A stretch of 64,000 nt of DNA from Saccharopolyspora aridisoli (GTDB lineage: Bacteria > Actinomycetota > Actinomycetes > Mycobacteriales > Pseudonocardiaceae). The stretch covers positions 1 to 64,000 of the forward strand of contig NZ_SMKV01000007.1 of assembly GCF_004348445.1 (NCBI RefSeq). The letters run 5' to 3'. A program made the translations under genes and the position numbers. Under the pieces are notes generated by a model that saw nothing but the letters and a program-made list of their open reading frames with translations, searched no databases and was not told where the DNA came from. Shown piece by piece: positions 1-8,009 of this stretch. Position 1 is the first letter of the stretch. Every line of letters starts with the position of its first letter.

Positions 1-20
1 GAGATGGTTATAAGAGACAG
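1..20. other. Probable sequencing-adaptor remnant at contig edge
   Basis: The first 20 bases end in TATAAGAGACAG, the last 12 bases of the Nextera (Tn5 mosaic end) adaptor. The preceding bases GAGATG also match; the only difference from the adaptor is a GT/TG swap in between. Genomic sequence probably starts at base 21, and base 1 is then a contig end. Confidence 0.8.
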
Positions 21-52
21 CACCGTTGTGGGTTGGGTGGTTGCAGGTGGGG

Positions 53-1111
53 ATGAGTGGAGTCGTGAGTGGTGGTGACCCCGTGCGGGGGTTGGTGCGT
101 GGTGAGGCCTCGGTGCCGTTGTCGGTGCTGGATCTGGCGACCGTGGGAGTCGAGGGTTCGCCGTCGGACGCCTTGGCGGGGACCACGGAGCTTGCCAAGC
201 GGGTCGAGGAGCTCGGCTACCACCGGATGTGGGTGGCGGAGCACCACGGGATGCCCGGGATCGCCAGCTCCTCGCCCGCGGTGGTGATCGCGCACCTGGC
301 CGCGAACACGCGGACCCTGCGGCTCGGCTCCGGCGGCGTGATGCTGCCCAACCACGCGCCGCTGGTGGTCGCCGAGCAGTTCGGGACCCTGCAGGCGCTG
401 CACCCCGGCCGCATCGACCTCGGCGTCGGCCGTGCGCCCGGCACCGACCAGGCCACGGCGCGGGCGCTGCGGCGCACCGAGGGGCCGCTGTCGGCGGAGG
501 ACTTCCCGCAGCAGCTCGGCGAGCTGATCGCCTTCCTCGACGACGACTTCCCGCTGGACCACCCCTACGCCGAGGTGCAGTCGGTGCCGCACGGCCCGCT
601 GCCGCCGGTGTGGCTGCTTGGCTCCAGCGGGTTCAGCGCGCAGCTGGCCGGGGCGCTGGGGCTGCCGTTCGCCTTCGCCCACCACTTCAGCGCGCAGAAC
701 ACGCTGCCCGCGCTGGAGCTCTACCGCGAGTCCTTCCAGCCGTCCGAGGTGCTCGACGAGCCGTACTCGATGATCGGCGTGCAGGCCGTGGCCGCCGACA
801 CCGAGGAGGAGGCGCTGGACATCGTCCGGCCGATCGCGCTGAGCATGCTCAAGCTGCGCCAGGGCGTGCCCGGCAAGCTGCCCACCCGGCAGCAGGCGCG
901 CGACTACCCCTACACCGAGCTCGACCGGGCGTTCGTCGACCACTGGTTGGCCGACGCCGTCCACGGCACCCCGGACGCGGTTCGGGCGGGGCTGGAGGAG
1001 TTGCGCGAGCGCACCGGCGCTGACGAGCTCATGATCACCGCCAACCTCCCGGACGCGGAGACCAAGCTGCGCTCGTTCGAGCTGATCGCGAAGTCCTACC
1101 GGATGATCTGA
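53..1111 (+). CDS. LLM-class flavin-dependent oxidoreductase (MsnO8-like)
   Basis: A cytosolic luciferase-like monooxygenase of the bacterial luciferase TIM-barrel superfamily, expected to use reduced flavin; the substrate is unknown. Near the N-terminus is [11 protein letters not shown], followed by the family motif [11 protein letters not shown], then [14 protein letters not shown] and [14 protein letters not shown], which is the usual order in the MsnO8 subgroup. The start is uncertain: ATG 53 has a G-rich stretch directly in front of it, but the family normally begins just before PLSVLDL, so GTG 95 or GTG 113 are equally possible. The gene stands close to a contig edge, so its upstream context is not visible. 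Confidence 0.85.
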   Translation: MSGVVSGGDPVRGLVRGEASVPLSVLDLATVGVEGSPSDALAGTTELAKRVEELGYHRMWVAEHHGMPGIASSSPAVVIAHLAANTRTLRLGSGGVMLPNHAPLVVAEQFGTLQALHPGRIDLGVGRAPGTDQATARALRRTEGPLSAEDFPQQLGELIAFLDDDFPLDHPYAEVQSVPHGPLPPVWLLGSSGFSAQLAGALGLPFAFAHHFSAQNTLPALELYRESFQPSEVLDEPYSMIGVQAVAADTEEEALDIVRPIALSMLKLRQGVPGKLPTRQQARDYPYTELDRAFVDHWLADAVHGTPDAVRAGLEELRERTGADELMITANLPDAETKLRSFELIAKSYRMI

Positions 1112-1277
1112 TTCGGGTATTCCCAGGTCGGAGGTGGTTCCGGTCGGGAGGGAGTGTGCCTGGCCACTCTATGCCGAGGTCGCGGGCGGGCGCGCGTTGC
1201 GCGTGTCGTACGGTCTATTGACACCGGTGTTGCTAGGTGCCCGGTGTGTGGGCACGACGCGGGATTGAGGGATTGGC

Positions 1278-1667
1278 GTGAAGCCTGGTGTGCTGATCTT
1301 CTACCGGATCATGGCGTACGTCACTGCCGTGCTGCTGATCCTCTTGTGCGCCGCCATGGTGCTCAAGTACGGGCACTTCCTCGGCATGTGGCCCGAAGGT
1401 TCGGCGACGCAGCAGACCGGTACGACGTGGGTCACCATGATCGGCATCGCGCACGGCTGGCTCTACATGGTCTACCTGCTGGTCGCCCTCGTTGCCACGA
1501 CGCAGCTGCGGGTCCCGGTGGGCCGGATGTTGCTGGTGCTGCTGGCCGGGACCATCCCGTTCGGCGCGTTCTTCGCCGAGCGCAAGGTCGTGCGCTGGCA
1601 CGAGCTGCGGTTGGCGGGCAAGCCGATCGTGCAGCCGCAGACCGCGGAGGAAACAACCGCCTCATGA
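1278..1667 (+). CDS. DUF3817 family membrane protein
   Basis: A 129-residue integral membrane protein of the actinobacterial DUF3817 type. Three hydrophobic segments are visible: residues about 10-30 ([15 protein letters not shown]), 50-75 ([18 protein letters not shown]) and 85-105. The central [12 protein letters not shown] motif is typical of the family. No enzymatic role is known. The start is GTG 1278. Its stop overlaps the start of ctaB in an ATGA arrangement (1664-1667), so the two genes are probably translationally coupled, hinting at a link to heme or cytochrome oxidase biogenesis, but this is only inferred from context. Confidence 0.8.
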   Translation: MKPGVLIFYRIMAYVTAVLLILLCAAMVLKYGHFLGMWPEGSATQQTGTTWVTMIGIAHGWLYMVYLLVALVATTQLRVPVGRMLLVLLAGTIPFGAFFAERKVVRWHELRLAGKPIVQPQTAEETTAS

Positions 1668-2605
1668 CAGCCATCCCCGAGTCAGTGAACCGGTCCGAGC
1701 AGCCCGCGCCGGAGAAGCCGGTGCGCCGCCGCACGGTGCTCGGCGCGTACTTCGCGCTGACCAAGCCGCGCGTCATCGAGCTGCTGCTGGTCACGACCAT
1801 CCCCGCGATGTTCCTCGCCCAGCGCGGCATCCCGTCGCCGTGGCTGGTCGTCGTCACGCTGCTCGGCGGCGCCATGTCCGCCGGGAGCGCCAACGCGCTC
1901 AACTGCGTCGCGGACTCCGACATCGACGCCGTCATGGACCGCACCAAGAAGCGCCCGCTGGTGCGCTACGAGGTGCCGCGCCGCAGCGCGCTGATCTTCG
2001 GCATCGTGCTGGGCGTCGCGTCGTTCCTGGTGCTGTGGCTCGGGGCGAACCTGCTGGCCGCCTCGTTGTCGACGGCCGCGATCCTGTTCTACGTCTTCGT
2101 CTACACGCTGGTGCTCAAGCGCCGCACCTCGCAGAACATCGTGTGGGGCGGCGCGGCTGGTTGCATGCCCGTCGTGGTCGGCTGGGCCGCGGTGACCGGC
2201 AAGGTCGAGTGGCCCGCGATCGTGATGTTCGGCGTGGTGTTCCTGTGGACGCCGCCGCACTTCTGGTCGCTGGCGATGAAGTACAAGGACGACTACGCCC
2301 GCGCGGGCGTGCCGATGCTGCCGGTGGTGGCCACCACCAAGCAGGTCTCGGCGCGCATCCTCGCCTACAGCTGGGCGACAGTCGGTTGCACGCTGCTGCT
2401 GTTCCCGATCACCAGCTGGGTCTACATCGCGCTGGCCGGGATCTCGGGCGTGGTCTTCCTGGTCGTCGCGCAGCGCCTGCACAACAACGCCCGCAAGGGC
2501 CTGGCGCTGAACCCGATGAAGCTGTTCCACCTGTCGAACTCGTACCTGACGCTGGTGTTCGTGGCGATCGCGGTCGACGCGGCGCTGACGCCCGTGATCG
2601 GCTGA
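1664..2605 (+). CDS. ctaB: Protoheme IX farnesyltransferase (heme o synthase)
   Basis: A 313-residue UbiA-superfamily membrane prenyltransferase that joins farnesyl diphosphate to heme b to give heme o, the precursor of heme a for aa3-type cytochrome oxidase. The Asp-rich motif is at residues 80-94: N80, D84, D88, then DRT at 92-94 and KKRPLVR after it. A second conserved stretch is [20 protein letters not shown]. About nine hydrophobic segments follow the usual pattern. ATG 1664 is chosen because it overlaps the stop of the DUF3817 gene and gives the standard family length; the reading frame is open further upstream but that part overlaps the previous gene. Confidence 0.96.
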   Translation: MTAIPESVNRSEQPAPEKPVRRRTVLGAYFALTKPRVIELLLVTTIPAMFLAQRGIPSPWLVVVTLLGGAMSAGSANALNCVADSDIDAVMDRTKKRPLVRYEVPRRSALIFGIVLGVASFLVLWLGANLLAASLSTAAILFYVFVYTLVLKRRTSQNIVWGGAAGCMPVVVGWAAVTGKVEWPAIVMFGVVFLWTPPHFWSLAMKYKDDYARAGVPMLPVVATTKQVSARILAYSWATVGCTLLLFPITSWVYIALAGISGVVFLVVAQRLHNNARKGLALNPMKLFHLSNSYLTLVFVAIAVDAALTPVIG

Positions 2606-2606
2606 C

Positions 2607-3230
2607 TCAGCGCATCACGGGGAACACCGGGGCGTCGCCGCGTCCGGTCGCCGCGTCGATGAGGGCGACCGGATCGGCGGTCTCGGCCAGCAGCCGGATC
2701 GTCACCCTCAACGCCTCACCGGCCATCGGACCGGGCAGCTCGCGGTCCAGGGCGGCGGCGATGTCGAAGTAGTGCACGACTCCCTCCATCACGAAGATCC
2801 GCAGGGCCTCGCGCGCGGGCACCACCGCGAAGCCGCCGTAGTGCACGGTCTGCTCCAGGTCGGCCTCGCGGAGCCGGTCGATGGACTGCGGGGCGACGGT
2901 CGCGAACTGGGAGACCAGCTCGTCGGTGGACATCGACTGCGACCGGGTGGTCGCCGACTCCTTCAGCAGTTCGGCGCTCTGCTCGGCCACGCCTCCCGGG
3001 CGCTGCATGAACGCCAGCAGATCGGCGGCGTCGTCGTGGCTGACCGGGGCGTCGGGGGAGGGAGCCTCGACACCCGCCAGGGTCGCCGACGGGAACGCGC
3101 TGCAATGGGTGTAGACGTCCTTGACCGTCCAGCTCGGCAGCCGCGTGGGACGGCTCCACTCGTCGTCGCTCAGCTCTCCGCCTAGTCGCGCCCACACTTG
3201 CCAAGTCTGGTCCAGGGCGTCGATGATCAT
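2607..3230 (-). CDS. Maleylpyruvate isomerase N-terminal (DinB-like) family protein
   Basis: A 207-residue protein of the mycothiol-dependent maleylpyruvate isomerase N-terminal family, a DinB-like four-helix bundle that binds a metal ion. Candidate metal ligands are H42 (in VKDVYTHCS), E149 and H153 (in VMEGVVHYFD), with the E-x3-H spacing of characterised members. Family members are thought to use mycothiol as thiol cofactor, but the substrate here cannot be told. ATG 3230 is preferred because GGAG lies a few bases upstream; an in-frame GTG at 3287 would add 19 residues. It ends two bases past the ctaB stop, convergent with it. Confidence 0.75.
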   Translation of the reverse strand: MIIDALDQTWQVWARLGGELSDDEWSRPTRLPSWTVKDVYTHCSAFPSATLAGVEAPSPDAPVSHDDAADLLAFMQRPGGVAEQSAELLKESATTRSQSMSTDELVSQFATVAPQSIDRLREADLEQTVHYGGFAVVPAREALRIFVMEGVVHYFDIAAALDRELPGPMAGEALRVTIRLLAETADPVALIDAATGRGDAPVFPVMR

Positions 3231-3360
3231 GCGTCTCCGATCGGCTGGAAGGACTCTTTCTTCGGCCTGAGATACCCATTCACTCACGAGATGTCGGGTG
3301 GCGCGGATAACCTTTCCGGGTGTTCCGGTGTTGATCGATGACGAAGCGCGGGAGCGTGCG

Positions 3361-4971
3361 ATGAGCGGAGGTAGTCCGGCGGAGCAGTCGCCGGAGCCAC
3401 CGAGTACCGGCGAACCGTCTGAGGCCCCGGCCAGGCGCTGGGTGCCGCGCGTCCTGACGCCGGATTCGGTCGAGGCGGTCAACGTCGTCGAGCTGGCCGA
3501 CGAGTTCGCCCGCGCCCGGGGCGAGCCGCACGCCGGCCCGGCCGACCGGCTGGCCGCGGGTGTCATCGTGCTCGGCGAGGCGCTGGCGTCCGAGGACTGC
3601 GCGCTGGTCGCGGCTTGGCTGCACTCTGCGCCCGCCGACGTGCGCGGGCCGGTGCTGTCTGCCGTGCTGGCCGCCGAGCCGCCGCGCGAGGTGCTCACCG
3701 GGCTGGCCGCCGAGCACGCCGGTCGCGCTCGGATAGCCCTGCTGCGCTGCGAGACCGCCGACCTGGTCAGCGGAGCGCAGGTGCCCGAACCGGTGCCGCT
3801 GGCGTCGCGTCCGTGGGGCGCGGACGAGGCCGAGGAAGCCCGGTCGCTGCTGGCGGCGGCCGCCGCGGAAATCGCCCCGGAACGCCTCGACCTGCTGTTG
3901 CGCACGGCCACCCGGTTCGGCGTCGACCTGCCGCCGGACCGCTTCGCCGCCGAGCGGTTCGTGGGCTGGTGGGCCTCGCACCCCGAAGCCTCGCTGGACC
4001 CGGCGGCGTGGCCCTGCGGCGACGAGCTCGTCGCGTTGTTGCGGGAGGTCCTCGGGGAGCGGCTCGAGCACTCCGACGTCGTCCTCTCCGCCGTGAACGA
4101 GCACTGGTGGCCGCTGCTGCGGCCCATCGCCACCGACCCGTTCGAGCCGCTGGACGCCGCGGTCATCTCGGCGGCGGTGCGCGCCCAGGGCGACGCCCGC
4201 CGCGAGATCGTGGACCTGTTCGCAGACCGGCTGCGCGATCCCGATCTCCCGGACACGCCGGAGGCGGTGCTGGCCGCGCTGTTCAGCGCGGCACCGCCCA
4301 CTGTGGACGAACTGCACCGGCTGATCGGCGCGCTGCCGGCCACGGCCGTCACCGAGTCGATCGCACAGCGCGCGTTCTCGGTGCTGAGCAAGGCCAAGGT
4401 GACCGCACGCCACCTCGACCTGCTGCGAGTGCTGAGCCACCACTTGTGCGCTGACCAGCGCGAACTGTGGTCCGAGGACGGCCGGGTTCGCTCCTGGGTG
4501 GCCGCGTTCTCCCGAGGCGGTGAGGTCGGCTCGTTGGAGGACGTCTCCGAGCGGGTGCTGCGCGCGCGGCTGTCCGAGGTGGTGACCGCCTTGCTGGCCG
4601 CCGACCCCCGCGCGGCGGTGCGCGCGAGCGTTTCGGCTGGTGAGCTCCTGCAGCGGCTGCTGATGCGCGAGCTGCCCTCGGTGTGGAACGACGAGCGGGC
4701 CGAGGAGTCCCGTCGGGACCGCGCCGTCGCGCTGGCCTTCGTGCTGGCCTGGTCGGACACCGCGACCGCTGACGTGCGCACGGCCTACGACCGAGAGCTG
4801 GAGCGCTGGGCGCGCGGTGGCAGGCGTGCCGATCACCGGCGGATCAGCAAGCTGCTGCGCGTCTCGGCCGCGGATCACGTCGCCGGTTGGCACGAGTGGT
4901 TGCAGGAGATCGTCAAGACTCCGGCGGAACCCGACCGCGCCCCTCGCAAGTGGTGGCAGCGACGCCGCTGA
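3361..4971 (+). CDS. Hypothetical protein, large, soluble, helical
   Basis: I do not recognise a family. The 536-residue product is hydrophilic and rich in Ala, Arg, Glu and Leu, with no signal peptide or membrane segment. The first 35 residues are Pro/Glu/Ser-rich and look disordered. The rest reads as many short amphipathic helices, and the C-terminus is basic (KWWQRRR). ATG 3361 follows GGGAG at a suitable distance; GTG 3298 would add 21 residues. The gene is divergent from the maleylpyruvate isomerase-like gene, with about 130 bases between start codons. The third-base GC bias of a real actinobacterial gene is strong throughout. Confidence 0.7.
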   Translation: MSGGSPAEQSPEPPSTGEPSEAPARRWVPRVLTPDSVEAVNVVELADEFARARGEPHAGPADRLAAGVIVLGEALASEDCALVAAWLHSAPADVRGPVLSAVLAAEPPREVLTGLAAEHAGRARIALLRCETADLVSGAQVPEPVPLASRPWGADEAEEARSLLAAAAAEIAPERLDLLLRTATRFGVDLPPDRFAAERFVGWWASHPEASLDPAAWPCGDELVALLREVLGERLEHSDVVLSAVNEHWWPLLRPIATDPFEPLDAAVISAAVRAQGDARREIVDLFADRLRDPDLPDTPEAVLAALFSAAPPTVDELHRLIGALPATAVTESIAQRAFSVLSKAKVTARHLDLLRVLSHHLCADQRELWSEDGRVRSWVAAFSRGGEVGSLEDVSERVLRARLSEVVTALLAADPRAAVRASVSAGELLQRLLMRELPSVWNDERAEESRRDRAVALAFVLAWSDTATADVRTAYDRELERWARGGRRADHRRISKLLRVSAADHVAGWHEWLQEIVKTPAEPDRAPRKWWQRRR

Positions 4972-5202
4972 GTGTCTGGAGCCGTTCAGCAGGCTCACTG
5001 GAAAGGATTGCCGTAAGGCTGAACGCGTGACACCGAGGGTGAATATTGGACAAATCGGTGCATCGATAGTGTATGACCGGTCACGGTAAGATAACGATCG
5101 ATGTCCCGAGCGGGATACTGCTCGTGGGTAGTCATCGCGCAGGGCCACCACAGCATCACCGTCGGTGTGCCCGCGCCAATGGATTCCACGGGAGGTTCGC
5201 TC

Positions 5203-5811
5203 ATGGGGGCGGCGCTCAAAGCGCACGCGGCATGGCTGGTCAACGCGCTGGGCATCGGGCGGAACCCGTTGCGCCGGCCGATCGACCGGCTCGCCGCCGG
5301 ACTCACGTTAATGCTGCTGATGGTCGCGATGATCGCGGTTCCGGTGGCGGGCATGTTCGCCGAATCCACGCATCGGGACCTCTCCGAACGCGCCGAGCAG
5401 GCGTCCCTCACCAGTCGTCCGGTGACCGCGGTGGTCACCGCCCCGCCCTCGCTGAGCATCCCGGCCTCCGAGGTCTACACCCAGGACGCGGTCAGCTCCA
5501 CGGCGGAGGTGGCGTGGCGGGCGGGTCTGCACGAGCAGCGTTCCCGCGTGCAGGTGCAGTCCTCGGCGAAGGTCGGGGACAAGGTCGAGGTGTGGGTCGA
5601 CCAGCAGGGTCACCGCGTTCCGCCGCCGCCCGACGAGGGCTCGATCGGGGCTTCGGCCGTGTTCGCCGCCCTGCTCCTGCTGGTCGTCCTGGAGATCGGG
5701 AGCTTCGCCCTGATCGGCGCGGTGCAGGCCGGCGCCCGCCGGATCGCCATGAACGCGTGGGCCCGCGAGTGGGATCACGTCCAGCGCGGGGGGACCTGGT
5801 CGCAGCGCTGA
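5203..5811 (+). CDS. Rv1733c-like conserved membrane protein
   Basis: A 202-residue membrane protein resembling the mycobacterial Rv1733c family (a dormancy-regulon antigen of unknown function). The N-terminal RNPLRRPIDRLA motif is typical. Two membrane segments, about residues 31-52 and 148-170, flank an extracytoplasmic region of roughly 95 residues; the C-terminus carries W-A-R-E-W. ATG 5203 is chosen because a perfect GGAGG lies at 5191-5195, seven bases upstream; earlier in-frame starts exist but have no ribosome site. The 231 bases upstream contain AT-richer stretches (around 5044-5100) that could hold a promoter, but no clear -35/-10 pair could be assigned. Confidence 0.75.
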   Translation: MGAALKAHAAWLVNALGIGRNPLRRPIDRLAAGLTLMLLMVAMIAVPVAGMFAESTHRDLSERAEQASLTSRPVTAVVTAPPSLSIPASEVYTQDAVSSTAEVAWRAGLHEQRSRVQVQSSAKVGDKVEVWVDQQGHRVPPPPDEGSIGASAVFAALLLLVVLEIGSFALIGAVQAGARRIAMNAWAREWDHVQRGGTWSQR

Positions 5812-6093
5812 CCGTCCGTCTTCGTCGGCGCGCGCAGCCGCTGTCCGGTCACGCTTCGTCGCCGTGAACTCGTGCGGCAACGTTATCGATGGCGACGCCA
5901 GCGTTCGCACCCTTCACCCGGTCGGGTTAAATGTGGCCGCCGAGCTTGTCAGTGGGACCCGGCGCTGTGTTTGGGTACCCGCGTGGATCTCCACAGCGGA
6001 GTAACACCTCTGACGGGCCGGTGGTGCCGAGACCGGCACGTCATCGTAGGGACGAGGACACTCGCCCGCTGACGATCAAGAGGGGATGCGGCA

Positions 6094-6264
6094 ATGGGGG
6101 AGCAGCAGTCGACCGAGACGGCGGACAGCGTGCCGATCTACGAGGAACTGGCCAGCGAGCTGTGCGATCCGGCCGGCACCACGTGGCAGTTCTCGCCCGT
6201 GCCGTCCTTCGCCGAGGAGCTGGCCGAAGCGCTCGAAGGCGACGAGGCCGCGGTGGCGAGCTGA
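6094..6264 (+). CDS. Small acidic hypothetical protein (56 aa)
   Basis: A 56-residue acidic protein (start MGEQQSTETADSVPIYEEL, end EGDEAAVAS) with central W-Q-F-S-P-V-P-S-F-A-E-E-L. AGGGG at 6081-6085 lies eight bases before ATG 6094. Codon use shows the GC-rich third positions of a real gene, whereas the longer overlapping frames give Arg-rich nonsense. It ends four bases before the end of the convergent transporter gene. No known domain is recognised. The 282 bases between the previous gene and this one hold no gene I can support. Confidence 0.6.
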   Translation: MGEQQSTETADSVPIYEELASELCDPAGTTWQFSPVPSFAEELAEALEGDEAAVAS

Positions 6265-6268
6265 CCGC

Positions 6269-7600
6269 TCACCGCTGGAGGGTCTCCGGCGCCGTGATGT
6301 CCAGGTTCTTGGTCTCGCGGGAGAACGCGAACGCCACCAGCGAGATGAGCGCGGTGATGACCATCCACACCGCCACCAGCCAGCCGGTTCCTCCGGCCTG
6401 GAGGACCAGCGCGGAGGCGACCAGCGGGGAGAACCCGCCGAGCGCCGCGCCGATCTCGCGGGACGAGGCGAACCCGGTGTAGCGCACGCGGGCGCCGAAG
6501 AGCTCGGCGTAGAACGCGGGCTGCACCGCGATCATCGGTGCTAGGCCCAGTCCGGCGGCGACCACCAGCGCGATCCAGATCAGCGCGGGCTGCTGGGTGT
6601 CGAGCAGGGCGAAGAACGGGAACGCGAACAGGCCGGTGAAGATCACGCTGAACAGGTTCAGCGGTTTGCGGCCCACCCGGTCCGACAGCGCGCCGTAGAG
6701 CGGTTGCAGCACGATCACCACGAACGTCGAGGCGATCACGCCGGTGAGGCCGACCCAGCGCGGCAGGTCCAGGGTCTCCTGGACGTAGGCGACGCTGAAG
6801 GTGGCGTAGATGTAGACCACGGCGGTGTCGCAGATGTGCGCGCCGATGCCGATCAAGAAGTTGCGCGGGTAGCGGCGCATCGCCTCGAACACCGGCAGCT
6901 TGGTGGTGCGGCGATCGGCCGACATGCGCTCGAACACCGGCGATTCGGCGACCCGCAGCCGCACGTACAGCGAGAGCGCGATCATCACGAAGCTGAGCAG
7001 GAACGGCACTCGCCACGCCCATGCCTGCACGGCCTCGTCGCCTAGGCTCTCCACCAGCAGGAACGACACGGTTCCCAGCAAGAGCCCGATCTGCACGCCG
7101 GTCTGGGCGTAGGAGCTGAGGTAGCCGCGCCGGTGGGGCGGGGCGTGCTCGCACAGCAGCGTCGAGGCGCCGCCGAACTCCGCGCCCGCGCCCAGGCCCT
7201 GGAGGACCCGCAGCAGCGTGAGCAGGACCGGAGCCCAGACCCCGATCGTCTCGTAGGTCGGCAGCAGGCCGATGAGGCCGGTCGACACGCCCATGACGAG
7301 CGTGGTGAGCACCAGCGTCGCCCGGCGGCCGACGCGGTCGCCGAGGTGCCCGAACAGGAAACCGCCCAGCGGCCGGATGGCGAAGCCGACTCCGAAGGTC
7401 GCGAAGCCGGCGATGGTGCCGACCGCGGGGTCGCTGGTGGGGAAGAACAGCTTGTTGAACACCAGCGTGACCGCGAAGCCGTAGATGAAGAAGTCGTACC
7501 ACTCCAGGGCGGTGCCGACGACGGAGGAGGTGACCACGCGCCGGAGTTCTCGCGGCTGAGTGGGCGGGATCTGCTCCGAACCGATGGCGGCGCTGCTCAT
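6269..7600 (-). CDS. MHS-family MFS transporter
   Basis: A 443-residue, 12-segment major facilitator of the metabolite:H+ symporter family (relatives: ProP, ShiA, KgtP). Family signatures are GTALEWYDFFIYG in the first segment, the loop motif GHLGDRVGRR, and LSDRVGRKP between segments 8 and 9. The transported metabolite, probably an organic acid or zwitterion, cannot be told from sequence. ATG 7600 is preferred over the longer frame because GAGGAG lies five to eight bases upstream. The divergent neighbour is an acyl-CoA ligase, so a carboxylate substrate would fit, but this is a guess. Confidence 0.88.
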   Translation of the reverse strand: MSSAAIGSEQIPPTQPRELRRVVTSSVVGTALEWYDFFIYGFAVTLVFNKLFFPTSDPAVGTIAGFATFGVGFAIRPLGGFLFGHLGDRVGRRATLVLTTLVMGVSTGLIGLLPTYETIGVWAPVLLTLLRVLQGLGAGAEFGGASTLLCEHAPPHRRGYLSSYAQTGVQIGLLLGTVSFLLVESLGDEAVQAWAWRVPFLLSFVMIALSLYVRLRVAESPVFERMSADRRTTKLPVFEAMRRYPRNFLIGIGAHICDTAVVYIYATFSVAYVQETLDLPRWVGLTGVIASTFVVIVLQPLYGALSDRVGRKPLNLFSVIFTGLFAFPFFALLDTQQPALIWIALVVAAGLGLAPMIAVQPAFYAELFGARVRYTGFASSREIGAALGGFSPLVASALVLQAGGTGWLVAVWMVITALISLVAFAFSRETKNLDITAPETLQR

Positions 7601-7870
7601 CGTCACTCCTCGAGGCACCAGGGCGTGAAATACCCCTGCGAGCAACGGGTTCCGCGATGGAACCAGTTGGTGAGGCATGCCCGCAACCGCCCTGTCCGGG
7701 TCATTGGCGATGATCGTGCCACGGCGAATTCGGAAGGAAAACCCTCCGCTTGACCCGTGGCCCCTTCGTGACCACCCCGTGCCCGGCCTGCTCCGAACGG
7801 CGGGCGCTCGCTGGGCTGGCCGCCTCGGAGCCCGGTGTGGTCATGTCGTCGACGTCCGTTGCCGGTGAGC

Positions 7871-7920
7871 AGTTCTGGTCCAGAACTGCCGTTCGCCCGG
7901 GCCGGTTCGGGCCAGAACCG
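7871..7920. promoter_or_regulatory. Two palindromic operator-like sites upstream of the acyl-CoA ligase
   Basis: Within the 409 bases between the divergent transporter and ligase genes lie two related inverted repeats. Site 1 (7871-7887) is AGTTCTGG-T-CCAGAACT, a perfect palindrome around one base. Site 2 (7903-7920) is CGGTTC-GGGCCA-GAACCG. Both share the GTTC...GAAC frame and their centres are about 32 bases apart, close to three helical turns. This looks like a tandem operator for a dimeric repressor, TetR or MarR type, controlling the ligase and perhaps the transporter. No regulator gene lies adjacent. The rest of the interval shows nothing else. Confidence 0.5.
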
Positions 7921-8009
7921 CCGCGGGCTGAGGGGCTACCAAGCGGGTGCTTGCTTGGGTAGGCTCCGTCGCGGGTTCGCGACGTCGGTGTCTGACCCGG
8001 GAGGACGAG

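Noticed and set aside
1216-1245. TTGACA as a promoter for the DUF3817-ctaB operon
   Set aside because: The hexamer is present, but no -10 hexamer lies at a suitable distance.
5872-6072. 66-codon ORF before the small acidic gene
   Set aside because: Arg/Cys-rich random translation with no ribosome site.
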